Shown: piece after piece, positions 37,555 through 47,686 of the stretch
Layout of the letters: each line of letters opens with the position of its first letter
Position numbering within the stretch: position 1 is the first letter of the stretch
Notes under the pieces: model-generated
Seen by the model: only the letters and a program-made list of their open reading frames with translations
What the model was told of the DNA's origin: nothing
Database searches by the model: none
Position numbers and translations under genes: made by a program
From: Pseudomonas sp. 30_B
GTDB lineage: Bacteria > Pseudomonadota > Gammaproteobacteria > Pseudomonadales > Pseudomonadaceae
Length of the DNA stretch: 64,000 nt
Assembly (NCBI RefSeq): GCF_017491605.1
Contig: NZ_JAFGYY010000010.1
Coordinates: 124,001 to 188,000, forward strand
Direction: 5' to 3'

Positions 37555-38862
37555 TCAGTCCTCGTCGTTGAGGTAGCTGACCTTGCGCAGGTCCGGCAGC
37601 AGCAGGCAGACCACCAGCGCCACGCCGCACATGATCGAGACGTAGACGTAGAAGTACTCCTCCACGCCCATGCTCTTCAGGCCCAGAGCGACGTACTCCG
37701 CCGAACCGCCGAAGATGGCGTTGCCCACCGCATAGGACAGGCCCACGCCCAGGGCACGGATTTGCGGCGGGAACATCTCCGCCTTGATCAGGCCGCTGAT
37801 GGAGGTGTACAGGCTGACGATGGCCAGCGCCCCGATGATCAGCACGAAGGCCATGTAGGGGCTGCTCACCGCCTTGAGCGCGGAGAGGATCGGCCAGGTG
37901 AAGATCATCCCCAGGATGCCGAACCAGAGCATCGAGGTCTTGCGCCCGATGCGGTCGGACAGCGCGCCGAACAAGGGCTGCATGCACATGTAGACGAACA
38001 GGGCGAAGGTCATCACGCCGCTGGCCACCTTGGCGTCCATCCCAGCGGTGTTCACCAGGTATTTCTGCATGTAGGTGGTGAAGGTGTAGAAGATCAGCGA
38101 ACCGCCGGCGGTGAAGCCGAGCACGGTGAAGAAGGCGCGCTTGTGGTGGGCGAACAGCTCGGTGAGGGTGCCCGACTCCTTGCGCTGCAGGGTGGAGGCC
38201 TTGGCCGTCTCGCTCAGGGAGCGGCGCAGGTAGAAGGCGATCACCGCGGTGATGGCGCCGACCCCGAAGGGAATCCGCCAGCCCCACTCCTTGAGCTGGT
38301 CGGTGGTCAGCAACTGCTGCAGGACTACCACCACCAGCACCGCCAGCAACTGGCCGCCGATCAGGGTCACGTACTGGAAGGAGGCGAAGAAGCCACGCTG
38401 GCCCTTGAGCGCCACCTCGCTCATGTAGGTGGCGCTGGTGCCGTACTCGCCGCCCACCGAAAGGCCCTGGAACAGCCGCGCAAGCAGCAGCAGGGCGGGC
38501 GCGGCGACGCCGATGCTGGCGTAGGTCGGCATCACGGCAATCGCCAGCGAGCCGCCGCACATCATCAGCACCGAGATCATCATCGCGGTCTTGCGGCCCT
38601 TCTTGTCGGCGATGCGGCCGAACATCCAGCCGCCGATGGGGCGCATGAGGAAGCCGGCGGCGAACACCCCGGCGGTGTTGAGCAACTGCACCGTCGGGTT
38701 GTCCGAGGGGAAGAAGGCGTGGGCAAAGTACAGGGCGGTGAAGGCGTAGACGTAGAAGTCGAACCACTCCACCAGGTTGCCCGAGGAGGCGCCGACGATG
38801 GCGAGGATGCGCGTGCGGCGCTCATGGGCAGAGTACTGCGGCGCGGAGGCAGGTGCGTTCAT
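37555..38862 (-). CDS. kgtP: Alpha-ketoglutarate-type MFS transporter (KgtP-like, MHS family)
   Basis: A 435-residue metabolite:proton symporter with twelve membrane segments. It matches E. coli KgtP strongly through [16 protein letters not shown] near residue 25, [16 protein letters not shown] near 65, [19 protein letters not shown] near 125 and [19 protein letters not shown] near 355. It probably imports 2-oxoglutarate or another C5-dicarboxylate. The ATG at 38862 gives the family's normal N-terminus. Position resembles PA5530 in my memory. Confidence 0.9.
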   Translation of the reverse strand: MNAPASAPQYSAHERRTRILAIVGASSGNLVEWFDFYVYAFTALYFAHAFFPSDNPTVQLLNTAGVFAAGFLMRPIGGWMFGRIADKKGRKTAMMISVLMMCGGSLAIAVMPTYASIGVAAPALLLLARLFQGLSVGGEYGTSATYMSEVALKGQRGFFASFQYVTLIGGQLLAVLVVVVLQQLLTTDQLKEWGWRIPFGVGAITAVIAFYLRRSLSETAKASTLQRKESGTLTELFAHHKRAFFTVLGFTAGGSLIFYTFTTYMQKYLVNTAGMDAKVASGVMTFALFVYMCMQPLFGALSDRIGRKTSMLWFGILGMIFTWPILSALKAVSSPYMAFVLIIGALAIVSLYTSISGLIKAEMFPPQIRALGVGLSYAVGNAIFGGSAEYVALGLKSMGVEEYFYVYVSIMCGVALVVCLLLPDLRKVSYLNDED

Positions 38863-39171
38863 GGGGCTTCTCTTAGATTGGGTTGAACAGCGTCCCGGAT
38901 CTTTGGGCGGAGGTCCCTGGCCGCCCCGTATCAGCCCAATCGCCGCCTGGTCCGGGCGATCTGCCGCTGACACAACTGGAAACAGTATAGACAGCTCCGA
39001 TAGCCGGCTAACGAAGTCCGCGGCGTTCCTCCGCGCTTTTTGGTTCGAATATCGGACAGGCCCAACGGGCGTTTGTCGTTTTCGATTGACCGGCCAGTAG
39101 CCAGCTTCTATCGTTGGCCCGCCTTGCACCCTTCGGGAGACTTGTCAGGTACCCCTCGGAGGGTCGGGGTC

Positions 39172-39196
39172 CGACCTTGTCCACAAGACAAGGTCG
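39172..39196. promoter_or_regulatory. Perfect 10-bp inverted repeat in the 38863-39424 gap
   Basis: CGACCTTGTC, CACAA, GACAAGGTCG. This is the only strong symmetric element in a 562-bp non-coding gap between the divergent kgtP and LAB_N genes. It may be an operator for either gene or a transcript hairpin. I see no gene in this gap. Confidence 0.45.
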
Positions 39197-39334
39197 ATTT
39201 CCATTCCCCTCGTGTTGCGGCTCCTGCCGCCTGGCCTCGGTGCCCCGTCCACACCCCCGGACGTGCAGGCACCGGGGGAATGTTGACCGCCCCTGCCCCG
39301 CCCGGTCATCCCGCCCGACCACTCGTCGACGCCA

Positions 39335-39362
39335 TTAAAGAGAGATGCGTCCCGTGTATACT
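39335..39362 (+). promoter_or_regulatory. Possible sigma-70 promoter of the LAB_N gene
   Basis: TTAAAG (39335-39340) and TATACT (39357-39362) are separated by 16 bases. The -10 box fits well, the -35 box poorly. The start codon lies 63 bases downstream. Confidence 0.4.
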
Positions 39363-39424
39363 GCGGGGCAGCGCTACAGGCCGCGAAATGCGCGGCGCTC
39401 GACGATTCGACCGGGGGGCTCTGC

Positions 39425-40081
39425 TTGAACGCAGCCAATCCATTGTGGTTTGCCATCGGACTGGCCGCACAGGCGGCTTTCTCTGCTCGCTTCCTGGTTC
39501 AATGGGTGCTTTCCGAGCGCGCTCGCAAGAGCCTGATGCCGGTGCACTTCTGGTATTTCAGCTGCGCCGGCGCCGTGCTGCTGCTGGCCTACGCCACCCA
39601 CCAGCGCGACCTGGTGATCTGCCTGGGGCAGCTCGCCGGCCTCGCCATCTACCTGCGCAATCTCGAACTGGATCGTCGCCACAGCGGCGGCCGGCCGCTG
39701 TTCTTCGCCTGGCCCTGGCTGACCTGGGCGGCGGTGGCGATCGCCTTGGGCTGGATGTCGAAACCTGAGCCGATCCTCAAGGTCATCACCGGCGCCGACC
39801 CGCTGTGGACCGTGATCGGCATGGTCGGCCAGGTGCTCTTCACCGGGCGCTTCGTGCTGCAGCTGTGGTACTCCGAGCGCGCCGGACGCCCGGTCAACCC
39901 CATCTACTTCTGGTACCTGTCGATGGCCGGCAGCGTGCTGCTGTTCAGCTACGCCGTGGCGCAGCGCGACCCGGTCATCATCCTCGGCCAGTCCTTCGGC
40001 ATCGTGGTCTACCTTCGCAACCTGGCGCTGATCCGGCGCCAGGCCCAGGCCGAAGGCGCCAGCGCGCAGCAGAGCCAGTGA
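39425..40081 (+). CDS. Duplicated LAB_N (lipid A disaccharide synthase N-terminal-like) membrane protein
   Basis: A 218-residue membrane protein built of two copies of the LAB_N domain. The first copy covers about residues 5-78 and the second about residues 128-203; both show the pattern PLW..IG..-Q..F..RF..Q-W..SER......P..FWY.S.AG...L..YA..QRD-.VI-LGQ. This short hydrophobic domain is named for similarity to LpxB-associated proteins and is found near lipid A-modifying enzymes; its function is not established. A TTG start at 39425 is used. It heads toward an envelope glycan cluster. Confidence 0.82.
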   Translation: MNAANPLWFAIGLAAQAAFSARFLVQWVLSERARKSLMPVHFWYFSCAGAVLLLAYATHQRDLVICLGQLAGLAIYLRNLELDRRHSGGRPLFFAWPWLTWAAVAIALGWMSKPEPILKVITGADPLWTVIGMVGQVLFTGRFVLQLWYSERAGRPVNPIYFWYLSMAGSVLLFSYAVAQRDPVIILGQSFGIVVYLRNLALIRRQAQAEGASAQQSQ

Positions 40082-40200
40082 GCCTTCGGCGGCTCCTGAT
40101 GAACTCCTTCAGCGCTGCATGACAAAGGCCCACGCGACTCTGGAGAAGAGCCGTCCGCGGGCCTCGGCTACAGCCTTCAGCGCACCTTGAAACGAACCCC

Positions 40201-41172
40201 TCAGCGCTGCTTCTCGAAGCGGTAGAAGAGGTTCGGCTCGCTGCCCACGTAGAGGTTGCCGTCGGCATCCATGGTCAGCCCCTCGGCCTGGGGCGCCGCG
40301 TGTTTCAGGTCGCCAAAACCGCCGAGCGAACGGAAGCTGACCAGCTTGCCCTGCCCGTCCAGCTCGATGATCAGCTTCGACTCCTCACTGAGCACCAACA
40401 GGTGGCCGCTCTTGCGGTCGTAGTGGAGGTCGGAGATGTCGGTGCCGAACACGCTGCGCTTCACCCAGTCGGTGTGGTCGATCACCTTGAGCTGCAGCTT
40501 GCCGGCCAGGCTCGCGCGAATGCCGGTGACTTCGTAGATCTGCCGCGGGCCGCGCTCCTTGCCGATGAACAGGCGGTCGTGGTCAGGGTCGTAGGTGAGC
40601 CCTTCGAAGCCCTTGTTGTGGATGCTCGGTTTGATCTCCAGGGCGAACGACTGCGCCTCGCGGGCGTCGATCGTCCGGCCGGGCTGATCCGGCAGCGCAA
40701 AGAAATCGATCTGCTGCAGGTTCTCGTCGGATACCGCCACCAGGCCGCCGCCCAGGTAGGCCACGCCTTCGACGTCCTCGAAACCGGTCATGGGGTACTG
40801 CGCCAGCAGCTCGCCAGTCTTGCTCAACACCGTCAGCTTCATGGCACCGGCATTGGTCACGGCGAGCAGGCGGTCGTGATCGAAGTCGTAGCTCAGGGCG
40901 GACAGGTCGGATTCGATGCCCTTCACCGGCTTTGCGTCGATCACCACCTTGTAGTCCGGCAGCCAGACGCTGCGCCCGGCCCACTCGGACGCGTGCAGCT
41001 GGCTGCTGAAGTAGAAGTAGGCCTGTTGCGGCAAGAGCTTCATGAGCAGCAAGGTCACGCCCGGTACGACCAGCACCAGGGCCAGGAGCAGCCACAGCAA
41101 GGTGCGCCGGTCGAAGCGGCGACGCAGGGGATGCAGTTGCATGACGTCCACGCTGTCGGCAGCTCTGTTCAC
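40201..41172 (-). CDS. SdiA-regulated/YjiK-type beta-propeller protein
   Basis: A 323-residue protein. One N-terminal membrane anchor (LLWLLLALVLVVPGVTLLLM, near residues 25-44) precedes a periplasmic domain of repeated strands: YDFDHDRLLAVTNAGA, FEDVEGVAYLGGG, NKGFEGLTYDPDHDRLFIG and DLHYDRKSGHLLVLSEES. This repetition fits the SdiA-regulated (YjiK) beta-propeller family. The GTG at 41172 has a GGGAG seven bases before it; an ATG at 41142 is an alternative. It lies just after the GT39 gene on the same strand and may belong to its operon. Function is unknown. Confidence 0.85.
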   Translation of the reverse strand: MNRAADSVDVMQLHPLRRRFDRRTLLWLLLALVLVVPGVTLLLMKLLPQQAYFYFSSQLHASEWAGRSVWLPDYKVVIDAKPVKGIESDLSALSYDFDHDRLLAVTNAGAMKLTVLSKTGELLAQYPMTGFEDVEGVAYLGGGLVAVSDENLQQIDFFALPDQPGRTIDAREAQSFALEIKPSIHNKGFEGLTYDPDHDRLFIGKERGPRQIYEVTGIRASLAGKLQLKVIDHTDWVKRSVFGTDISDLHYDRKSGHLLVLSEESKLIIELDGQGKLVSFRSLGGFGDLKHAAPQAEGLTMDADGNLYVGSEPNLFYRFEKQR

Positions 41173-41198
41173 GTTCGGACTCCCAGGAAAGTGGAAAC

Positions 41199-42794
41199 TC
41201 AGAAAAGCGGCGGCTTCCAGGCGAAGCGGTAGGCCGGGGCGGAAGCGTCGTCGGCGCACTGGCCGTTGTCGGCATCGGCGCCGACCAGGAACCACTGCTC
41301 CTCGTAGTCGCCCTTCACTTCGCGGGCACGCTCGCGGTGGAAGCAACGCTCGAGGCCTTCGGCGGAAACCATGGCCACCGCCTGCGGATGACCGCGCAAC
41401 CAGGTCAGCGTCTTGCCCAGCGGGTCGGGGGTATCCAGGCCGAAGTGCACCAGCGGCTGACGGGCGTAGAGCCAATGCCCCTCGCGCCAGTTGGTCAGCA
41501 CCAGCTCGGCGCCGCCGCTCAGGCGCGCCACCTCGGCCATCAGCGGGCGACGGTCATCGCCGGGGTCGCGCAGCGGCTCGATGAAGCCACGGGCGAACCA
41601 GGCGGTGAACCAGACCACCGCGATGACCAGGAACACCTTGCGCGCCCTCGGCCGCTCGGCGAACCAGCGGCGCAGCAGCCAGGGCACCAGCGGCGCCATG
41701 GCCAGCACCAGGCCAGGCAGCGCGGGGAAGATGTAGAGCTTGCGCTTGCCGGAGCTCAGGCTGAAGAACAGCAGCACCAGCGCCACCCAGCCGAGCAGCA
41801 CCAGCAGGCGGCCGTCATGCCGGGCCAGCTGGCGGCGCCAGGCGGGCACCATCCACGGCAGGGTCAGCACCAGGGGCAGCCAGTACTGCGGGATGACCTT
41901 GGCGAAGAAGTACCAGAACGGCTCCTGATGCTGCCAGGCGCTGGCATAGCGCTTGGCGGTCTGGTGCAGGAGGATGTCGTCGAGGTAGGCGCGGCCATCG
42001 GCGCTGCCGCTCAGGAGCACGTGCAGCACCACTGGCACCAGCCATAGTGCGATAGCCCCCAGGGCCACCAGCAGCCCCAGCCACCAGGCGCGCGCCTGGC
42101 CGGGCATGCGCGCCACGCCGGACCAGCCCTTGCGCGCCGCATAGGCGTAGGGAATCAGCATCAGTGCCGGCAGGAAGCCCACGCCCTTGCTGATGACACC
42201 CAGGCCCATCACCGCGCACGCCAGGTAGAACCAGCGCCACGCGGGGCCGAGCAACAGGTGCCGGCACAGGCCATAGACGGCCAGGCTTATCCACAGGCAG
42301 AGGAAACCGTCGATGCTGCCATCGCGCAGCACCGAATAGGTCTGGTAGGTAGCCAGGAACAACAACCCGGCGACGAGGCCGATGCGGCGGTTCCACAGGC
42401 GGCGGCCGAGGTCGTAGAGGCAGGCGGTCGCTACCAGGCCCGAGCCGAAGGCCGGCAGGAACAGCGCCAGGTTCGGCGCCAGCCCCAGGCGCACCAGCAG
42501 CGCCACCAGCCACATGAACAGCGGCGGCTTGTCCGGATAGATTTCCGCGGCGCGGTGGGGAATCAGCCAGTCGCCGCTCTGCAGCATCTCCAGGGCCACG
42601 CCGAGGAAGCGCTCTTCGTCGACGTTGCTCGGCTGGCGAAGTCCCAGGCCGGCCCCCAGCAGCAGGGCCGCCGGTACCAGCAGCAACCAGGGCCGCTCGG
42701 CGCAACGCCAGAACCAGGAAAACTGCGCACCGGTCCCGACACGCAGGGGCGTCAGGCGGGGAAGGGAATTGCCTGGCTCGCCCTGGTTGGCCAT
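41199..42794 (-). CDS. GT39-family glycosyltransferase (ArnT-like)
   Basis: A 531-residue integral membrane transferase with about twelve segments. The first periplasmic loop has the ArnT/PMT acidic motif (NVDEERFLGVALEMLQSG near residue 53) and the following YPDKPPLFMW. Such enzymes move a sugar from an undecaprenyl-phosphate carrier onto lipid A or another acceptor in the periplasm. The GT2 enzyme upstream would make that lipid-linked sugar. Its start lies 3 bases after the GT2 stop. The sugar transferred is inferred to be a uronic acid because of the epimerase in the same operon. Confidence 0.9.
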   Translation of the reverse strand: MANQGEPGNSLPRLTPLRVGTGAQFSWFWRCAERPWLLLVPAALLLGAGLGLRQPSNVDEERFLGVALEMLQSGDWLIPHRAAEIYPDKPPLFMWLVALLVRLGLAPNLALFLPAFGSGLVATACLYDLGRRLWNRRIGLVAGLLFLATYQTYSVLRDGSIDGFLCLWISLAVYGLCRHLLLGPAWRWFYLACAVMGLGVISKGVGFLPALMLIPYAYAARKGWSGVARMPGQARAWWLGLLVALGAIALWLVPVVLHVLLSGSADGRAYLDDILLHQTAKRYASAWQHQEPFWYFFAKVIPQYWLPLVLTLPWMVPAWRRQLARHDGRLLVLLGWVALVLLFFSLSSGKRKLYIFPALPGLVLAMAPLVPWLLRRWFAERPRARKVFLVIAVVWFTAWFARGFIEPLRDPGDDRRPLMAEVARLSGGAELVLTNWREGHWLYARQPLVHFGLDTPDPLGKTLTWLRGHPQAVAMVSAEGLERCFHRERAREVKGDYEEQWFLVGADADNGQCADDASAPAYRFAWKPPLF

Positions 42795-42797
42795 GGG

Positions 42798-43556
42798 TCA
42801 GCGCCCCAGTTCGCGGGGAACCGCATCCAGGCGTGTGCGACGGATCAGCCACCAGACGCCGAACAGGTCCAGGATGCCCACCAGCGCCCGGTCCAGGTTG
42901 CCGTACTTGGACACCCCGGCATTGCGCGGCCGGTGGTTCACCGGGTGCACGCGCATGCGGCCCTGGTGGCGCTGGATCAGCGCCGGAATGAAGCGATGCA
43001 TGTGATCGAAATACGGCAGGCGCAGGAAGGCTTCGCGCTCGATCAGCTTGAGCCCGCAACCGGTATCGGGCGTGTGGTCGTTGAGCAGGCGGCCGCGCAG
43101 GCGGTTGGCGAAACGCGAGGCCCAGCGCTTGCTGGCGCTGTCCTGGCGTTTCACCCGGTGCCCGGCGATCAGCTTGAGGTCGGCCGGGCAGTCGGCGGCG
43201 CGGACCATGGCGAGCATCCCGGGGATGTCCGCCGGATCGTTCTGTCCGTCGCCGTCCAGGGTCGCCAACCAACGGCCACGGGCGGCCTCGGCGGCGTGAT
43301 AGATGGAGGTGCTCTGGCCCAGCGAACGCTCGTGGGTCAGCACCCGCAGCTCGGCGTAGCCGCCCTGCTGCAGCTTCTGCAGCTCGGCGCGGGTCGCGTC
43401 GGTGCTGCCATCGTCGACCACTATGACTTCGAACACCTCGCCGGCCAGGGCCTGGCGGACTTCCTCGAGGAGCCCGGGAAGGTTCTCGGCTTCATTCTTC
43501 GCCGGAATCAGCACCGACACATAAGGGCTGTTGGACATGCTCGGATCTTGCTCCAT
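42798..43556 (-). CDS. GT2-family glycosyltransferase (polyprenyl-phosphate sugar synthase type)
   Basis: A protein of about 252 residues with the GT-A motifs VSVLIPAKNEAENL, VVDDGSTDATR and LDGDGQNDPADIP. Like DPM1/ArnC-type enzymes it would link a nucleotide sugar to polyprenyl phosphate at the inner face of the membrane; only one weak hydrophobic segment is present near the C-terminus. The start is uncertain: ATG at 43556 or 43538, or a GTG at 43565 overlapping the epimerase stop as GTGA. All are coupled to the epimerase gene. The GT39 gene follows 3 bases after the stop. Confidence 0.87.
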   Translation of the reverse strand: MEQDPSMSNSPYVSVLIPAKNEAENLPGLLEEVRQALAGEVFEVIVVDDGSTDATRAELQKLQQGGYAELRVLTHERSLGQSTSIYHAAEAARGRWLATLDGDGQNDPADIPGMLAMVRAADCPADLKLIAGHRVKRQDSASKRWASRFANRLRGRLLNDHTPDTGCGLKLIEREAFLRLPYFDHMHRFIPALIQRHQGRMRVHPVNHRPRNAGVSKYGNLDRALVGILDLFGVWWLIRRTRLDAVPRELGR

Positions 43557-43561
43557 GACCC

Positions 43562-44563
43562 TCACGCCGCGCCGGCGCAGGGCTCTTCAATCGCGTAGAA
43601 CTCGCGGTACCAATGAACGAAACGCTCGACGCCGCTCTGCAGCGAAGTCGCCGGACGGAAACCGGTGCGCCGTGCCAGCGCCTCGACGTCGGCCCAGGTC
43701 TGCAGCACGTCACCCGGCTGCAGCGGCAGATAGTTGCGAACGGCCCGGCGACCCAGCGCGTTCTCCACGCACTCGACCATGTCGAGCAGGCGCACCGGCT
43801 CGCCGCGACCGATGTTGTAGAGCGCCACCGGCGCCTCGCCGTGCTCGCCCGACTCGGCCGGGCAGTCCTGGATGCGCACCACGCCTTCCACCACATCGTC
43901 GATGTAGGTGAAGTCGCGGGACATCTCGCCGTTGTTGTAGATATCGATGGGGCGGCCTTCGAGGATCTCCCGGGTGAACTTGAACAGCGCCATGTCCGGA
44001 CGGCCCCAGGGGCCGTAGACGGTGAAGAAGCGCAGGCCGGTGACCGGCAGGCGGTAGAGGTGTGCGTAGGTGTGCGCCATCAGCTCGTTGGCGCGCTTGG
44101 TCGCGGCGTACAGCGACACCGGCTGGTCCACTGCCATGTCGGTGCTGAACGGCATGTCGCGGCTCATGCCATACACCGAGCTGCTGGAGGCATACACCAG
44201 ATGGCCGACCTGCCCATGGCGGCAACCTTCGAGCAGGTTGACGAAGCCGGTGAGGTTGGCGTCGGCGTAGGCCTGGGGGTTTTCCAGCGAGTAGCGCACC
44301 CCGGCCTGGGCGGCCAGGTGGATCACCCGCTCGAAGCGCTCACGCTGGAACAGTTGGGCCAGGGCCGGGCCATTGGCGATGTCCAGCTGCTCGAAGCGGA
44401 AGTTGCGCTCCTGGCGCAGCAACGCCAACCGAGCCTGCTTGAGCTCGACGCTGTAGTAATCGTTGAGGTTGTCGATGCCGACCACGTCGTGGCCGTCGCG
44501 GCACAGCCGCTGCGCGGTGTGGAAGCCGATGAAACCGGCGGCGCCGGTGACCAGGAACTTCAT
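43562..44563 (-). CDS. NAD-dependent epimerase, UDP-glucuronate 4-epimerase type
   Basis: A 333-residue extended SDR enzyme. Motifs: GAAGFIGFHTAQRL at residues 7-20, SSSSVYG near 125, YAATKRANELMAHTY near 150 and GPWGRPDMALFKF near 185. The GPWGRPDMAL signature is typical of UDP-glucuronate 4-epimerases (CapI/LpsL), which make UDP-galacturonate. It is the first gene of the operon followed by the GT2 and GT39 transferases. Substrate assignment is by family and not proven; UDP-GlcNAc-type epimerases are the main alternative. Confidence 0.9.
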   Translation of the reverse strand: MKFLVTGAAGFIGFHTAQRLCRDGHDVVGIDNLNDYYSVELKQARLALLRQERNFRFEQLDIANGPALAQLFQRERFERVIHLAAQAGVRYSLENPQAYADANLTGFVNLLEGCRHGQVGHLVYASSSSVYGMSRDMPFSTDMAVDQPVSLYAATKRANELMAHTYAHLYRLPVTGLRFFTVYGPWGRPDMALFKFTREILEGRPIDIYNNGEMSRDFTYIDDVVEGVVRIQDCPAESGEHGEAPVALYNIGRGEPVRLLDMVECVENALGRRAVRNYLPLQPGDVLQTWADVEALARRTGFRPATSLQSGVERFVHWYREFYAIEEPCAGAA

Positions 44564-44860
44564 GGATACAGTCCCCAGCTGGAGCCGGGGGCAGGAATAT
44601 CCCTTGTCTGCACGAACGCTGTGATCGTCATGGGTCGCCCGAGCCAGAGTGTTGTTGTGGTGACCGGCAAGGGCCGATCCCTGGTCTTGATGGTCCGGGC
44701 CGCAAGGGGCTCGGCTACGCACGGCATCCGTCTAGGACGCCGCGCAAAGGCTGACTCATCGTCTTGGCAGGCGTGAGAAGAATTTGTGAAAGATTAGTAG
44801 AGAAAGTGTGACGGCATTACGACGAAAACGCCTACACATCAGAAGCGGGCAAAGGAAGGA

Positions 44861-44893
44861 CCGCGGTGACGGCGCAAGGCGCCGACACCGCGG
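44861..44893 (-). terminator. Hairpin downstream of glmS
   Basis: CCGCGGTG-A-CGGCG and CGCCG-A-CACCGCGG form a 14-base stem with one internal mismatch. On the minus strand it is followed by a T-rich stretch (TCCTTCCTTTG) but not a clean T-run. It lies 21 bases after the glmS stop. The rest of the 44564-44913 gap holds no gene that I can support. Confidence 0.7.
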
Positions 44894-44913
44894 GGATCGC
44901 GACGGCGAACGGT

Positions 44914-46749
<1,836 letters not shown>

Positions 46750-46765
46750 GGATTGGCTCTCCTTT

Positions 46766-47536
46766 TCAGTCTTCGCAGCGCGCGCGGATCACTTTCACGC
46801 CACGCGCCTGGATCAGTTCGAACGCCTCGTCACTCAGGCGTTCGTCGGTAATCAGGATCTGGACGCTGCTCCAGGGCAGTTCCAGGTTGGGGATACGGCG
46901 ACCCAGCTTGTCCGCCTCGGCCATCACGATCACTTCGCGGGCGACCTCGGCCATGACCCGGCTGAGCCCCAGCAACTCATTGAAGGTGGTGGTGCCGCGC
47001 TCGATGTCCAGGCCGGTGGCGCCGATGAACAGCTGGTCGAAGTCGTAGGAACGCAGCACCTGCTCGGCGACCTGGCCCTGGAAGGACTCGGAGTGCGGGT
47101 CCCAGGTTCCGCCCGTCATCAGCAGCACCGGCTCGCGCTCCAGCTCGCGCAGGGCGTTGGCGACACTCAGGGAGTTGGTCATCACCACCAGGCCCGGCTT
47201 GCGCCCCAGCTCGGGAATCAACGCCGCGGTGGTGCTGCCGCTGTCGATGATGATCCGCGCATGCTCGCGGATGCAGCTCGCCGCGGCCCGGGCGATGGCC
47301 TGCTTGTAGCGCGACAGCGGCTGGCTCGGCTCGCCGATCAGCTCATGCGGCATCGGTACCGCGCCACCATAGCGGCGCAGCAGCAGGCCATTGCCTTCGA
47401 GGGCGGCCAAGTCCTTGCGGATGGTGACCTCGGAGGTGGCGAAACGGTGCGCGAGGTCGTCCACGCTGACCTCGCCCTGTTCGGCGAGCAGCGCCAGGAT
47501 GTCGTGGCGGCGTTGCGGCGTGTTGCGTTTCGACAT
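46766..47536 (-). CDS. glmR: DeoR-family regulator of glmS
   Basis: A 256-residue DeoR-type regulator. The N-terminal helix-turn-helix covers about residues 10-55 ([19 protein letters not shown]). The C-terminal sugar-phosphate-sensing domain includes [16 protein letters not shown] near residue 95 and [12 protein letters not shown] near 170. It precedes glmS in the same operon and is named glmR in P. aeruginosa (PA5550 in memory), where it controls amino-sugar synthesis. A palindrome TTTCGA-T-TCGAAA lies 12 bases upstream of its start. Confidence 0.9.
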   Translation of the reverse strand: MSKRNTPQRRHDILALLAEQGEVSVDDLAHRFATSEVTIRKDLAALEGNGLLLRRYGGAVPMPHELIGEPSQPLSRYKQAIARAAASCIREHARIIIDSGSTTAALIPELGRKPGLVVMTNSLSVANALRELEREPVLLMTGGTWDPHSESFQGQVAEQVLRSYDFDQLFIGATGLDIERGTTTFNELLGLSRVMAEVAREVIVMAEADKLGRRIPNLELPWSSVQILITDERLSDEAFELIQARGVKVIRARCED

Positions 47537-47547
47537 GAACGATTAAG

Positions 47548-47560
47548 TTTCGATTCGAAA
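47548..47560. promoter_or_regulatory. Possible GlmR operator
   Basis: TTTCGATTCGAAA is a perfect palindrome 12 bases before the glmR start. DeoR-family regulators often bind such sites near their own genes. A second, imperfect TTTCGTTCG copy lies at 47590-47598. Confidence 0.45.
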
Positions 47561-47632
47561 GATAAGTGTGCGAATCAAAACCCAAGAACTTTCGTTCGTC
47601 AAGATTTGATGGCGTGAATGGAAAGTTTTTCT

Positions 47633-47668
47633 GTAGGGCATACAACCGTTCGCGGTTGTACGCCCTAC
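47633..47668. repeat. Palindromic repeat GTAGGGCATACAACCG-TTCG-CGGTTGTACGCCCTAC
   Basis: A near-perfect 36-base inverted repeat with a TTCG loop. Related copies lie at 57493-57586 and 61264-61391. It separates glmR from dgcH and could also act as a transcript-end hairpin. Confidence 0.8.
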
Positions 47669-47686
47669 GGGAACACCGAGCGGGGC

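Noticed and set aside
44564..44913. tRNA or small gene in the gap between the epimerase and glmS
   Set aside because: No cloverleaf, no open frame with a ribosome-binding site and codon bias; only the glmS terminator hairpin is supported.
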